A stretch of DNA of 64,000 bases from an uncultured Paracoccaceae bacterium (GTDB lineage: Bacteria; Pseudomonadota; Alphaproteobacteria; Rhodobacterales; Rhodobacteraceae), in assembly GCA_947499635.1 (NCBI GenBank), contig CANMPD010000005.1, positions 124,001-188,000 of the forward strand, read 5' to 3'. The position numbers were made by a program, and so were the translations under genes. How positions within the stretch are numbered: position 1 is the first letter of the stretch; every line of letters starts with the position of its first letter. Below the pieces are notes generated by a model. That model was not told the origin of the DNA. It worked only from the letters and a program-made list of their open reading frames with translations, and ran no database searches. Positions 1-7,901 of the stretch are shown here, piece by piece.

Positions 1-404
1 CCATTGTCAGCTGGCCTCCCGTCGCGCGTCTGGTGCGCGGCGAAGTTTTAAGCCTGCGAGGCCGTGAGTTTGTCGAGGCCGCCACACTTTCAGGCCAAGG
101 ACACCTGCGGATCATCTGCGCACAGGTGCTGCCCAATGCGCTGCCGCCAATTATTGTGCTGGCCTCTCTTATGGTGGCCACAGCGATCTTGCTGGAAAGC
201 TCGCTCAGCTTTTTGGGGTTGGGTGACCCGAATGTCATGTCATGGGGCTATATGATTGGGGCCGCGCGCACGGTTTTGCGCACGGCTTGGTGGCTCAGCT
301 TTATCCCCGGCATCGCAATCCTACTCACTGTGTTGGCCCTAAATTTGATCGGCGAAGGGTTAAACGATGCGTTAAACCCCCGCCTACGGAGACGTGGCAC
401 ATGA
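1..404 (+). CDS. Peptide/opine-type ABC transporter permease, DppC/OppC family (C-terminal part, cut by window edge)
   Basis: The reading frame is open from base 3 and the gene starts before the window; about 133 codons of the C-terminal half are visible. It carries the permease EAA loop (GREFVEAATLSGQG near bases 63-105), which docks on the ATPase. The conserved end follows: the SSLSFLGLGDP segment, a last membrane helix, and the NLIGEGLNDALNPR ending typical of DppC-type inner-membrane subunits. The stop overlaps the start of the following double ATPase by 4 bases (ATGA), so the two are translationally coupled. The binding protein and DppB-type partner are presumably upstream of the window. 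The substrate cannot be read from this piece. Confidence 0.9.
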   Translation, partial: IVSWPPVARLVRGEVLSLRGREFVEAATLSGQGHLRIICAQVLPNALPPIIVLASLMVATAILLESSLSFLGLGDPNVMSWGYMIGAARTVLRTAWWLSFIPGIAILLTVLALNLIGEGLNDALNPRLRRRGT

Positions 405-2047
405 CAGTGTTGAGCATCCAAAACCTCTCTATCGCGCTGCCGGAAACAGCCGACCGGGCGTTGGCTGTCAAAGATGTATCGCTGACCCTTGAGGCTGGTG
501 AAATCCTTTGCATCGTGGGCGAAAGTGGCTCGGGAAAATCCATGTCGGCAAATGCCGTGATGGGGTTGCTGCCCGAGGGTGTCACACCCGTGGCAGGGGC
601 CATCCACTTTGATGGGCGCAACCTTCTGGAGTTGTCCGAGACCGCGTTACTGGACCTGCGCGGCCGCGATCTGGCCATGATCTTCCAAGAACCCCTCAGC
701 GCGCTTAACCCCTTGATGCGGATTGGCGATCAAATCGCCGAAGTGTTCGAGGCCCACAACCGCCTGACCCCAACCAAACGCCGCACCCGCGCATTGGAAT
801 TGCTGGAAGAGGTCGGCCTGCCCGACCCTAAAACCATCATTCGCGCCTATCCGTTTCAACTGTCCGGCGGGCAACGCCAACGTGTGGTCATTGCCATGGC
901 GCTGGCTCTTGAACCAAAGATCCTAATCGCGGATGAACCCACAACCGCACTGGATGTGACGACACAGGCGCAAATTCTTACCCTCATCGAAGAGCTGCGC
1001 GCCCGTCGCGGGATGGCGGTGCTGTTCATCACCCATGACTTTGGCGTCGTCGGCGACATCGCAGACCGGGTCATCGTGATGCAACAAGGCGAAGTGGTCG
1101 AACAAGGCACTGCCGACAGTGTTTTGCTGAACCCCACCCATCCCTATACCCGTCGTCTGTTGGATGCGATCCCGCGTATGACCTTTCGCACCCCCCGCCC
1201 GCGCGATGCAACGCCCTTGCTGCGGGTGCAAGATCTTAGCATGACATTCACCAGCCCCACCTCTGGATTGTTAAAAAAACCGCGCGTTGTCAAAGCGGTC
1301 CAGCAGGTTAGCTTCGATTTGGGAAAGGGCGAAACCATTGGCATTGTTGGTGAAAGCGGATCGGGGAAATCCACTTTGGGCCGCTGCATTGTGCGCCTGC
1401 TCAAACCACAGGCCGGTGTGGTCGAAATTGGCGGACAAGATATTTCCAAGGTCAGTGGTGACGCCCTGCGTCAACATCGCCGCCGTATTCAGATGGTGTT
1501 CCAAGACCCCTATTCCTCGCTCAATCCGCGCGCGCGGATTGGCACCATCTTAACCGACGGGCTGATCGCTTATGGCGCCGATAAAGCCGTCGCGCGCAAA
1601 AAGGCCTGCGACTTACTGAACCTTGTGGGTCTTGATGACACCGCAATGGCGCGGTTTCCTCATGAATTCTCAGGCGGTCAACGTCAACGCATCGGCATCG
1701 CCCGCGCCCTCGCCCTTGAGCCCGAAGTCATCATCGCCGACGAAGCAGTCTCGGCTCTTGATGTGTCCATTCAGGCGCAGGTGCTGGATCTGTTGGCCGA
1801 CCTCAAAGAGCGTCTCAATCTCGCGATGGTCTTTATCACCCATGATTTACGCGTCGCCGCACAGGTCTGTGATCGTATCATCGTCATGCAACAGGGCAAA
1901 ATGGTCGAATTCGGCCCCACACAACACGTGCTTGGAAAGCCCGAAACCGCATATACCCAATCCCTGCTTGCAGCCATTCCCGGCAAGGCTCTCGAGCAAG
2001 CTCATGACCAAGCATACGTACAAAAACAAGAAGGCATAGGCCCATGA
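401..2047 (+). CDS. Fused double ABC ATPase of a peptide-type transporter (DppD-DppF fusion, YejF/GsiA-like)
   Basis: A 548-residue protein with two complete nucleotide-binding domains in tandem. The first has Walker A GESGSGKS near residue 40, signature LSGGQRQR and Walker B ending [10 protein letters not shown]. The second has GESGSGKST near residue 320, signature FSGGQRQR and IADEAVSALD, with Ala instead of the usual Pro after the catalytic Glu. Each half ends with the HPYTRRLL/AYTQSLL element of oligopeptide-transporter ATPases. The ATG at 401 was chosen because it overlaps the permease stop (ATGA) and gives the normal N-terminus; an in-frame start further upstream would lie inside the permease. 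It overlaps the following dehydrogenase gene by 4 bases. It energises import by the membrane subunits encoded just upstream. Confidence 0.93.
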   Translation: MTVLSIQNLSIALPETADRALAVKDVSLTLEAGEILCIVGESGSGKSMSANAVMGLLPEGVTPVAGAIHFDGRNLLELSETALLDLRGRDLAMIFQEPLSALNPLMRIGDQIAEVFEAHNRLTPTKRRTRALELLEEVGLPDPKTIIRAYPFQLSGGQRQRVVIAMALALEPKILIADEPTTALDVTTQAQILTLIEELRARRGMAVLFITHDFGVVGDIADRVIVMQQGEVVEQGTADSVLLNPTHPYTRRLLDAIPRMTFRTPRPRDATPLLRVQDLSMTFTSPTSGLLKKPRVVKAVQQVSFDLGKGETIGIVGESGSGKSTLGRCIVRLLKPQAGVVEIGGQDISKVSGDALRQHRRRIQMVFQDPYSSLNPRARIGTILTDGLIAYGADKAVARKKACDLLNLVGLDDTAMARFPHEFSGGQRQRIGIARALALEPEVIIADEAVSALDVSIQAQVLDLLADLKERLNLAMVFITHDLRVAAQVCDRIIVMQQGKMVEFGPTQHVLGKPETAYTQSLLAAIPGKALEQAHDQAYVQKQEGIGP

Positions 2048-3030
2048 CCCGCCAAAACACCGCGACCACAGTCCCGAGTTCTGACAAAATCGAAGGGGTT
2101 TACCTCTGCGATGACCTCGATATGCCAGATTTGTTTGATGCAGCCATGGCGCAGCACCCCGCATTGCGCCTTTATCCTGCGTCAGATGTTCCTGATCCGG
2201 AAAACATCCGTTTTGCCGTAGTTTGGCAACCCTCGGAACAAGCCTTCGCCCCTTTTCCAAACATCGAATTGGTCCAAGTGGTCGCAGCCGGTGTAGATGG
2301 CGTATTGACCAATCCCAACCTGCCACCCAAGGCCTGCGTCACTCGGGTTCTTGACGCAGAACAAGCCAGCATCATGGCCGGTTTTGCCGCCTGGCACGTC
2401 GTCTGGCATCACCGCCAAATGCGCAACTATCTGGCAGCACAGGCCCAAGCACATTGGGACCGCACGACGATCAAAACCATGCGTCCACCCTCACAAGTCA
2501 CGGTCGGGCTCTTGGGCTATGGGCGTTTAGGGCAACGCATCGCCACAACTGTTGCCGGAATGGGGTTTCCCGTCGTCGCTGCCAGCCGCTCACCGGGAGA
2601 GGCAGGGGATAACATTACGCGTATCGCGGGCCCAGACGCCATTAAAACGGTCGCGGCACAGGCCGATATTTTGATCAATGTATTGCCCCTAACACCTGAA
2701 ACCCACGGTATTTTAAACGCCCATTTGTTTGCACACATGCCCGAAGGGGCCTGTCTCATACAGCTTGGGCGCGGCGCACATATGGTCGAAGACGACCTGC
2801 TTGCAGCCCTGAACAGCGGTCACCTGGGCGGCGCGTCACTGGACGTGTTCCAAACCGAACCCCTGCCGCCGGAACATGCCTTCTGGCACCATCCCAACAT
2901 CGTGATCACCCCACATGAGGCCAGCGTCTGCTCGCCGCATGCAGTCGCGCAAACACTCGCGCTGTCGATCAAAGAACTCACATTGGGCGTTCCGCTCAGC
3001 GCTGCCGTAGACCGATCAAGCGGGTATTAG
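2044..3030 (+). CDS. D-2-hydroxyacid dehydrogenase, glyoxylate/hydroxypyruvate reductase A-like
   Basis: A 328-residue member of the D-isomer-specific 2-hydroxyacid dehydrogenase family, which reduces 2-keto acids with NAD(P)H. Seen here: the Rossmann motif GYGRLG at 158-163, catalytic Arg243 (LGRG), Glu272 (FQTEPLP) and His291 (TPHEAS). The length and the short N-terminal catalytic domain fit the GhrA branch rather than SerA or formate dehydrogenase. The start overlaps the ATPase stop by 4 bases, so the enzyme is probably made with the transporter and acts on an imported compound or its breakdown product. The exact keto acid is unknown. Confidence 0.88.
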   Translation: MTRQNTATTVPSSDKIEGVYLCDDLDMPDLFDAAMAQHPALRLYPASDVPDPENIRFAVVWQPSEQAFAPFPNIELVQVVAAGVDGVLTNPNLPPKACVTRVLDAEQASIMAGFAAWHVVWHHRQMRNYLAAQAQAHWDRTTIKTMRPPSQVTVGLLGYGRLGQRIATTVAGMGFPVVAASRSPGEAGDNITRIAGPDAIKTVAAQADILINVLPLTPETHGILNAHLFAHMPEGACLIQLGRGAHMVEDDLLAALNSGHLGGASLDVFQTEPLPPEHAFWHHPNIVITPHEASVCSPHAVAQTLALSIKELTLGVPLSAAVDRSSGY

Positions 3031-3045
3031 ACAAAGCAAGGACAG

Positions 3046-4083
3046 ATGATGAAAAGCTTTTTTGACGAACGCCAACTGGGCCACAAACCCCAAGTATATT
3101 TTCGCGGCGGCGCCGCTATGACCCATCCAGAACAGCCAGAACGTGCAATTTTGATCCGTGACATGCTGCTTGAAAATGGCTTTCCCGTAGAAGCACCACA
3201 AGACTTTGGTCTTGATCCAATCAAAGCGGTGCATGACCCGGCCTATGTCGATTTCTTCATCGACGCTTATGCGCGGTTCAAGGATGCCGCCCCCAGCGAC
3301 GACGCCTTGGCGATCCCAACACGTCATCCCGGCACACGCCGGGGGCGCTGTCCACAGGACATAAATGGCGCCATGGGCTGGTGGATGACGGATACATCGA
3401 CACCCCTGACCGAAAACACATTTGAATCGATCTATTGGTCCGCGCAAACAGCACTTGCCGCCGCAAACGAGGTCGCAACCGGCGCGCGCGCCGCCTATGG
3501 GCTTAGCCGCCCGCCCGGCCACCACGCCATGCGTGACTGTGCCAATGGGTTTTGCTTTTTTAACAACGCCGCCATCGCCGCGCAGCATCTATGCGGCACA
3601 TGGGACAAAGTTGCCCTGCTGGATGTGGACGTCCACACAGGCAATGGCAGTCTGGATATTTTCTATGAACGCGGCGACGTATTTTTCTGCTCGCTTCATC
3701 CCGACCCAAGCGTCTACCCGACCTTTTATCTGGGCCATGCGGATGAAACCGGCGAAGGCGCGGGCGCAGGGACTTCACTTAATGAACTGTTGGCCATGGG
3801 CGATGGTGAGGCCGAAATCTTTGCCGCATTAGACCGCGGTATCGCTGCGATCGAAACCTTTGGCGCGCAGGCCTTGGTGGTCTCGCTCGGGTTTGATATG
3901 GCCGCCGATGACCCATTGGCCGCCGTGAACATGTACCCCGACAGCTTTGCAAAAATGGCCGAACGCATCGCGCAGATGAACTTGCCAACCGTACTCGTCC
4001 AAGAAGGTGGCTATCTTGGACCCAGCCTGCGGGCCAACGCCGAGGCGTTTTTGACATCCTTTCGTCAGACGCATTCAACCTGA
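3046..4083 (+). CDS. Acetylpolyamine amidohydrolase / class II histone-deacetylase-like hydrolase
   Basis: A 345-residue arginase-deacetylase-fold protein. Family members remove acetyl groups from polyamines or related amines using one zinc. The active-site pair is in RPPGHHA (His159, His160). The zinc ligands Asp195 and His197 lie in DVDVHTGNG and Asp284 in SLGFDMAADDP. The usual second His of DxDxHHGNG is Thr198 here, but it is not a zinc ligand. AAGGA at 3038-3042 precedes the ATG at 3046 (a second ATG follows at 3049). It is the last gene of the transporter operon, 15 bases after the dehydrogenase, suggesting the imported substrate is N-acylated. A strong hairpin follows at 4095-4124. Confidence 0.88.
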   Translation: MMKSFFDERQLGHKPQVYFRGGAAMTHPEQPERAILIRDMLLENGFPVEAPQDFGLDPIKAVHDPAYVDFFIDAYARFKDAAPSDDALAIPTRHPGTRRGRCPQDINGAMGWWMTDTSTPLTENTFESIYWSAQTALAAANEVATGARAAYGLSRPPGHHAMRDCANGFCFFNNAAIAAQHLCGTWDKVALLDVDVHTGNGSLDIFYERGDVFFCSLHPDPSVYPTFYLGHADETGEGAGAGTSLNELLAMGDGEAEIFAALDRGIAAIETFGAQALVVSLGFDMAADDPLAAVNMYPDSFAKMAERIAQMNLPTVLVQEGGYLGPSLRANAEAFLTSFRQTHST

Positions 4084-4094
4084 TCCATCGTTTC

Positions 4095-4124
4095 GTGGTC
4101 TGCAAAACAGGCGTTGCAGACCAC
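4095..4124 (+). terminator. Hairpin after the first transporter operon
   Basis: Perfect 11-bp inverted repeat, GTGGTCTGCAA (4095-4105) and TTGCAGACCAC (4114-4124), with an 8-base loop, 11 bases after the deacetylase stop. There is no clear T-run, so it may stabilise the mRNA end rather than terminate intrinsically. Confidence 0.55.
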
Positions 4125-4270
4125 ATAGCGGAATGGTGAAACGCCCTATGTCACATTTCTCACGACTGGTCACATCCCTGTTCTGACCTTTGCATTATCA
4201 CGATACGCACGCCAAGTTCCCCTCAAGCGGCCGTTCCATCTCGCGGGCGCATTCATTCATTGAGGACACT

Positions 4271-5077
4271 ATGTTAAACCGACGCTCTGCACTGACCTTA
4301 CTTGCATCAACCGCACTGGTTGCATCTGGTGCTCTTTCCGCGCAAGCCGCACCTGCTTCGTCTTTGATCGACAAGCATTGGACCAAATTTGGTTCCAAAT
4401 CTAGCGTCGACCATTCCGCCTGGAACCAGTTTCTCTCGTCTTACGTCTCTGCAGGATCTGACGGTGTGAACCGCGTCAACTATGGCGCTGCAAAAGGGGC
4501 GCAGGCCGCGTTGAAACGTTATATTGCCGGGCTAGAGGCATCTGATCCGACCACCCTGACCCGCGACGCGGCGATGGCGTTTTGGATCAACTTGTATAAC
4601 GCAAAAACCGTCGATACCGTGCTCGACAACTACCCCGTCGCTTCTATTCGCGACATCGGTGGCGGCGTGTTCTCCCGAGGGCCTTGGGACAGCAAAATCT
4701 CAACAGTCAGCGGACGTTCCTTGTCTCTGAACGACATTGAACATGGCATCCTGCGCCCAATCTGGAAAGATGCGCGCATTCATTATGCCGTCAATTGCGC
4801 GTCTATCGGCTGTCCAAACCTGCGCACCAAAGCTTTTACTGCCAAATCTCTGAACCGTGATCTGGATCAGGCCGCGCGCGACTATGCCACCAGCTCTCGG
4901 GGTGCTGAGCAGACGTCCAAGGGCCTCGTCGTATCATCGATTTACGAATGGTATAAGGCCGACTTTGGCGGTAATGATGCCGGTGTAATTGCACATATTG
5001 CACAATATGGTGGCCCAACTGGTGCAACCAAGATCAAAGATGACAGATACGACTGGTCTTTGAACGACGCGAAATAA
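4271..5077 (+). CDS. Secreted DUF547-family protein
   Basis: A 268-residue protein beginning with a signal peptide (MLNRRSALTLLASTALVASG, cleaved near AQA). The body matches the DUF547 family: AFWINLYNAKTVDTVL, a following NDIEHGILRP segment, INCASIGCPNL-like VNCASIGCPNL with two cysteines, and SSIYEWYKADFGG near the end. The function of DUF547 is not established; bacterial members are periplasmic and sometimes compared with cysteine-protease folds. The ATG at 4271 has GAGGA five bases upstream and gives a proper signal peptide; the upstream in-frame ATG at 4190 would bury it. The gene is monocistronic, with hairpins after it at 5095-5117 and 5139-5173. Confidence 0.82.
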   Translation: MLNRRSALTLLASTALVASGALSAQAAPASSLIDKHWTKFGSKSSVDHSAWNQFLSSYVSAGSDGVNRVNYGAAKGAQAALKRYIAGLEASDPTTLTRDAAMAFWINLYNAKTVDTVLDNYPVASIRDIGGGVFSRGPWDSKISTVSGRSLSLNDIEHGILRPIWKDARIHYAVNCASIGCPNLRTKAFTAKSLNRDLDQAARDYATSSRGAEQTSKGLVVSSIYEWYKADFGGNDAGVIAHIAQYGGPTGATKIKDDRYDWSLNDAK

Positions 5078-5094
5078 CCGCATATCAGACAAAG

Positions 5095-5117
5095 CTTGGC
5101 ACGGTACAGCTGCCAAG
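5095..5117 (+). terminator. Hairpin after the DUF547 gene
   Basis: CTTGGCA (5095-5101) and TGCCAAG (5111-5117) form a perfect 7-bp stem followed by TTT. It lies 17 bases after the stop of the DUF547 gene and is a plausible weak intrinsic terminator. Confidence 0.5.
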
Positions 5118-5138
5118 TTTAGCCCTCTCATAAACAGC

Positions 5139-5173
5139 ATGGGCGCGCATTTTTAAAATCAATGCGCGCCCAT
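5139..5173. terminator. Strong 13-bp hairpin between convergent genes
   Basis: ATGGGCGCGCATT (5139-5151) and AATGCGCGCCCAT (5161-5173) are perfect inverted repeats with a 9-base AT-rich loop. The position between a plus-strand gene ending at 5077 and a minus-strand gene ending at 5223 suggests a bidirectional terminator, although neither side has a long T-run. Confidence 0.6.
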
Positions 5174-5222
5174 CTAAATTACATATCTCTTTCAATCCAA
5201 TGGGTTGAACCCATCGCGCGCA

Positions 5223-5876
5223 TCAATCGCGCATTTGTTGTAATTGGCTCAGTATGCTTTGGTAATTTTCAGTGCCCTGCGCACCTGTCACCAAATGCTG
5301 GCGATCAAACACAACGGCCGGAACGCCGCTAATACCCTGCTGCATCCAGAATTTCTCCTGCTGACGCACCTCTGCAGCAAAACGCTGATCTGCCAAAACC
5401 GCCGTTGCCTCGGACTGATCAAGACCAATCTCAGCGGCAATTTCAACCAACACCGCATCATCTGACAGATCACGGCCATGCGTGAAATGTGCGGTAAACA
5501 GCGCCTGCTTCAATGCATCTTTACGGCCCTGTTCACTTGCCCAGTGTAACAATTGATGGGTCTTGAATGTGTTGTGCATCCGAAACCCTTCAACAAAGTT
5601 GAAATCAAAACCAACCTCTTTGCCACGTTCCGTCATATTGGCACGGTTGGCATCTGATTGCTCCGGCGTCGTGCCATATTTCTCGATCAGATGCTCGCGC
5701 ATGTCCTGACCCTGCACAGGCATGTCAGGATTCAATTCAAACGGATGCCAGTGAATCTCATGCTCAACACCGCTGGTTTCCAATGCGCTGGCAAGCTGGC
5801 GATATCCAATGACGCACCATGGGCACATCACATCAGAAATAATATCAATGCGCAGTGGTGAATTCTGTGTGGCCAT
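5223..5876 (-). CDS. DsbA-family thioredoxin-fold oxidoreductase, FrnE-like
   Basis: A 217-residue protein with the redox motif CPWC at residues 18-21 (DVMCPWCVIGYRQL), the helical insert typical of 2-hydroxychromene isomerase/FrnE-type DsbA proteins, and the cis-Pro loop GISGVPAVVFD near the C-terminus. There is no signal peptide, so it should be cytoplasmic, unlike classical DsbA. Members catalyse disulfide exchange or isomerise polyketide-like substrates; the actual substrate is unknown. The start at 5876 (MATQN) was chosen because the family begins about ten residues before the CxxC strand. A further upstream in-frame start at 5942 gives a basic extension not expected in the family. The gene appears monocistronic. 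Confidence 0.87.
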   Translation of the reverse strand: MATQNSPLRIDIISDVMCPWCVIGYRQLASALETSGVEHEIHWHPFELNPDMPVQGQDMREHLIEKYGTTPEQSDANRANMTERGKEVGFDFNFVEGFRMHNTFKTHQLLHWASEQGRKDALKQALFTAHFTHGRDLSDDAVLVEIAAEIGLDQSEATAVLADQRFAAEVRQQEKFWMQQGISGVPAVVFDRQHLVTGAQGTENYQSILSQLQQMRD

Positions 5877-6002
5877 CAAGACCCCCTTCCGCAAATAGAT
5901 TGTCACGCGGAGACCCCGCCTTGGGTATCGACTTGTGAACACAGGATCACGATAACAAGAGGCGAAAATTCACGCTTTTGTGAGTGTCAATCTAAAGCAA
6001 AA

Positions 6003-7436
6003 TCAAACGCTCGTTTTCGTATCTACCCGAAACAACACGGCACAAATGGCCAGAATAGAAAACGCCCCAAGTGTATAATAAAGTGACGTCACCAAAGCCG
6101 CAGTATGGGCAGAATGCGTATCAGACGAAGCATGACCCAATGTTGCGAAATACAGCCCGCTCATAATTGCAATCCCAAGCGCAGATCCCACTTGTTGAAT
6201 GGCCCGCGATGCCCCTGACGCAGATCCGGTATCCGCCTCATCTGCCTCAGATAAGGCCAATTGGAACAAAGGCCCGGCTGTTGTTCCAACTCCAAACCCT
6301 GCAAAAAACAAAATGGGCGCAAAGGCCGCCCATGAATATTGGTCTGCCTGCGCAAGAACAACAAAATGCAACGCCAGATGTGCGCCCGCCAATGTCACCC
6401 CACCCGCGAAAACCCGACGGCGCAGGTAACGGTCCCCCAACCGGTTCGAAATCGGCGAAGAGGACAAAACCCCAACCGAGAATGGCACAACCGTCAAACC
6501 CGACCACAAAGGTGACAACCCAAACCCGTCTTGCAAATAAAGCGCCATAACCAGGAAAAACCCGGGAACCCCCGAAAAGAGCAACCCCACAAGGCCCGCC
6601 CCAAACCGAAAGGATCTTTGGCGCATCAATGTGATCGGCATCAATTGCGACCGCCCCGTCGCAGCGCAATGTTTTTCCCAGCTTACAAAGCCAACCGCCA
6701 GCAAAGGTGCCGCAACAACAAAGGGCCACATCCATGTTTTCCACCCCAGACCAGGGGCTTCTACCAGTGGCAACAACACACAAAACAGCGCTGACCCCGC
6801 CAAGAGCATACCCAGATAATCAATGCGAATGCCCTTATTGCCTGCAACATTTGGAACAAGTCGCATCGCCAGTGCAATCGTCAAACCTCCCACAGGCACA
6901 TTCACCAGAAAGATGGTTCGCCATCCCAAATCCAAGATATTCGCATCAATCAAAAGCCCGCCCAAAATCGGACCTGACACCGACGCGAACCCGGCCGCCA
7001 ATGCGAAAAAGCTAAACGCGCTTCCGCGTTCTTGGGGCGGAAACAAGGACGGGATTAACGCCATCGCCTGCGGTGCCATCATCGCGGCCCCAACGCCTTG
7101 CAACACCCGTGCGGCAATTAAAGAGTCAATTGACCACGCCAGACCGCACAACGCTGATGCGAAGGTAAACAGTGAAACCCCAGCAACAAAGACCCTGCGC
7201 CGCCCAATGATGTCTCCCAATCGACCGCAAGGCAAAAGTAAGATCGCAAACACAAAAACATAAGCCGCAACCACCCATTCAATCTTGTTCGCAGTCGCGT
7301 TGAAATCCGTTTTCAACGTTGGCAGCGCCACATTGACGATTGTGACATCCATAATGTTCATAAAATTCGCAGCCAATAGCACTGCAAAAGCCAGCCAGCG
7401 GTTTGCGGGCGGCTCAAAGGTCTCGGATCGCGACAA
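6003..7436 (-). CDS. MFS multidrug exporter, DHA2 (EmrB/QacA) family
   Basis: A 477-residue inner-membrane protein with about 14 hydrophobic segments. Family motifs are clear: NIMDVTIVNVALPTL in helix 1 (motif D1 with Asp), GRLGDIIGRRRVF (motif A) after helix 2, RVLQGVGAAMMAP (motif B) in helix 4, and a GPILGGLL-type motif C in helix 5. These proteins expel hydrophobic or cationic drugs in exchange for protons. No membrane-fusion partner or adjacent regulator is present. A 16-base inverted repeat lies 89 bases upstream of its start (7525-7540) and may be an operator. The substrate cannot be predicted. Confidence 0.9.
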   Translation of the reverse strand: MSRSETFEPPANRWLAFAVLLAANFMNIMDVTIVNVALPTLKTDFNATANKIEWVVAAYVFVFAILLLPCGRLGDIIGRRRVFVAGVSLFTFASALCGLAWSIDSLIAARVLQGVGAAMMAPQAMALIPSLFPPQERGSAFSFFALAAGFASVSGPILGGLLIDANILDLGWRTIFLVNVPVGGLTIALAMRLVPNVAGNKGIRIDYLGMLLAGSALFCVLLPLVEAPGLGWKTWMWPFVVAAPLLAVGFVSWEKHCAATGRSQLMPITLMRQRSFRFGAGLVGLLFSGVPGFFLVMALYLQDGFGLSPLWSGLTVVPFSVGVLSSSPISNRLGDRYLRRRVFAGGVTLAGAHLALHFVVLAQADQYSWAAFAPILFFAGFGVGTTAGPLFQLALSEADEADTGSASGASRAIQQVGSALGIAIMSGLYFATLGHASSDTHSAHTAALVTSLYYTLGAFSILAICAVLFRVDTKTSV

Positions 7437-7901
7437 CGTGTCTTTTCCTTTTGATCGGCAGCAGGGTGAACGTCACCAGAACCGGGGGGTCGCTCCGTGT
7501 GGTGATGTAATAACCATCGCACGGGGTCCTACACAGGACCTATCTTAGGCGATCACCCGGATGAGCACAGCTGTCCTCTAAATAAGTCTTAAATGTGTAT
7601 TTCCCCCAAAAATCAATTTTATAGACCACAGTCAAATTGATTTTTCGACTGCCCCGAATAAAGAACGACACTGACCTGCGCAAAGGCGCATGGCATGCAA
7701 AGTGTGATTGCGGTGTTGACCGCGCTTTTTGTATTGCTAGGATGCATCCCTGACAGGATCTTGATCATGGCTTTGACACCTCGATCATCATTCCAGTTAT
7801 TGCTTTGGTAGGGACTGATCCGACCTGTTTCTGGATCTTATTCACCGCATTTCCGGACATGACACCTTGGCTTGCGCAGAAAACGACTGAAGGCTCACCA
7901 T
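7437..7901. other. 465-bp divergent intergenic region between the MFS exporter and the amidase
   Basis: No supported gene. It holds a GGTCCT-N4-AGGACC inverted repeat (7525-7540) and a CAGTC...GACTG imperfect hairpin at 7629-7651 with an AT-rich interior. It must contain the promoters of both flanking genes, but I could not fix a confident -35/-10 pair for either. Confidence 0.5.
7525..7540. promoter_or_regulatory. Inverted repeat GGTCCT-N4-AGGACC, candidate operator
   Basis: Perfect 6-bp arms with a 4-base ACAC spacer, 89 bases upstream of the MFS exporter start. The size and symmetry suit a dimeric TetR/MarR-type repressor, but no such regulator is adjacent. The role is inferred from position only. 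Confidence 0.35.

Noticed and set aside
1847-2326. 159-codon antisense open frame across the ATPase-dehydrogenase junction
   Set aside because: Both sense genes have family motifs through this stretch and the antisense product shows none.
6012-6033. GTTTTCG...CGAAAC resembling the parS-like palindrome
   Set aside because: The arms are separated by 8 bases rather than 3 and one arm is shifted; it is inside the MFS gene far from parAB.
7872-7901. Upstream start of the amidase adding ten residues
   Set aside because: The extension is basic and not typical of the family; the ATG at 7902 gives the usual N-terminus.
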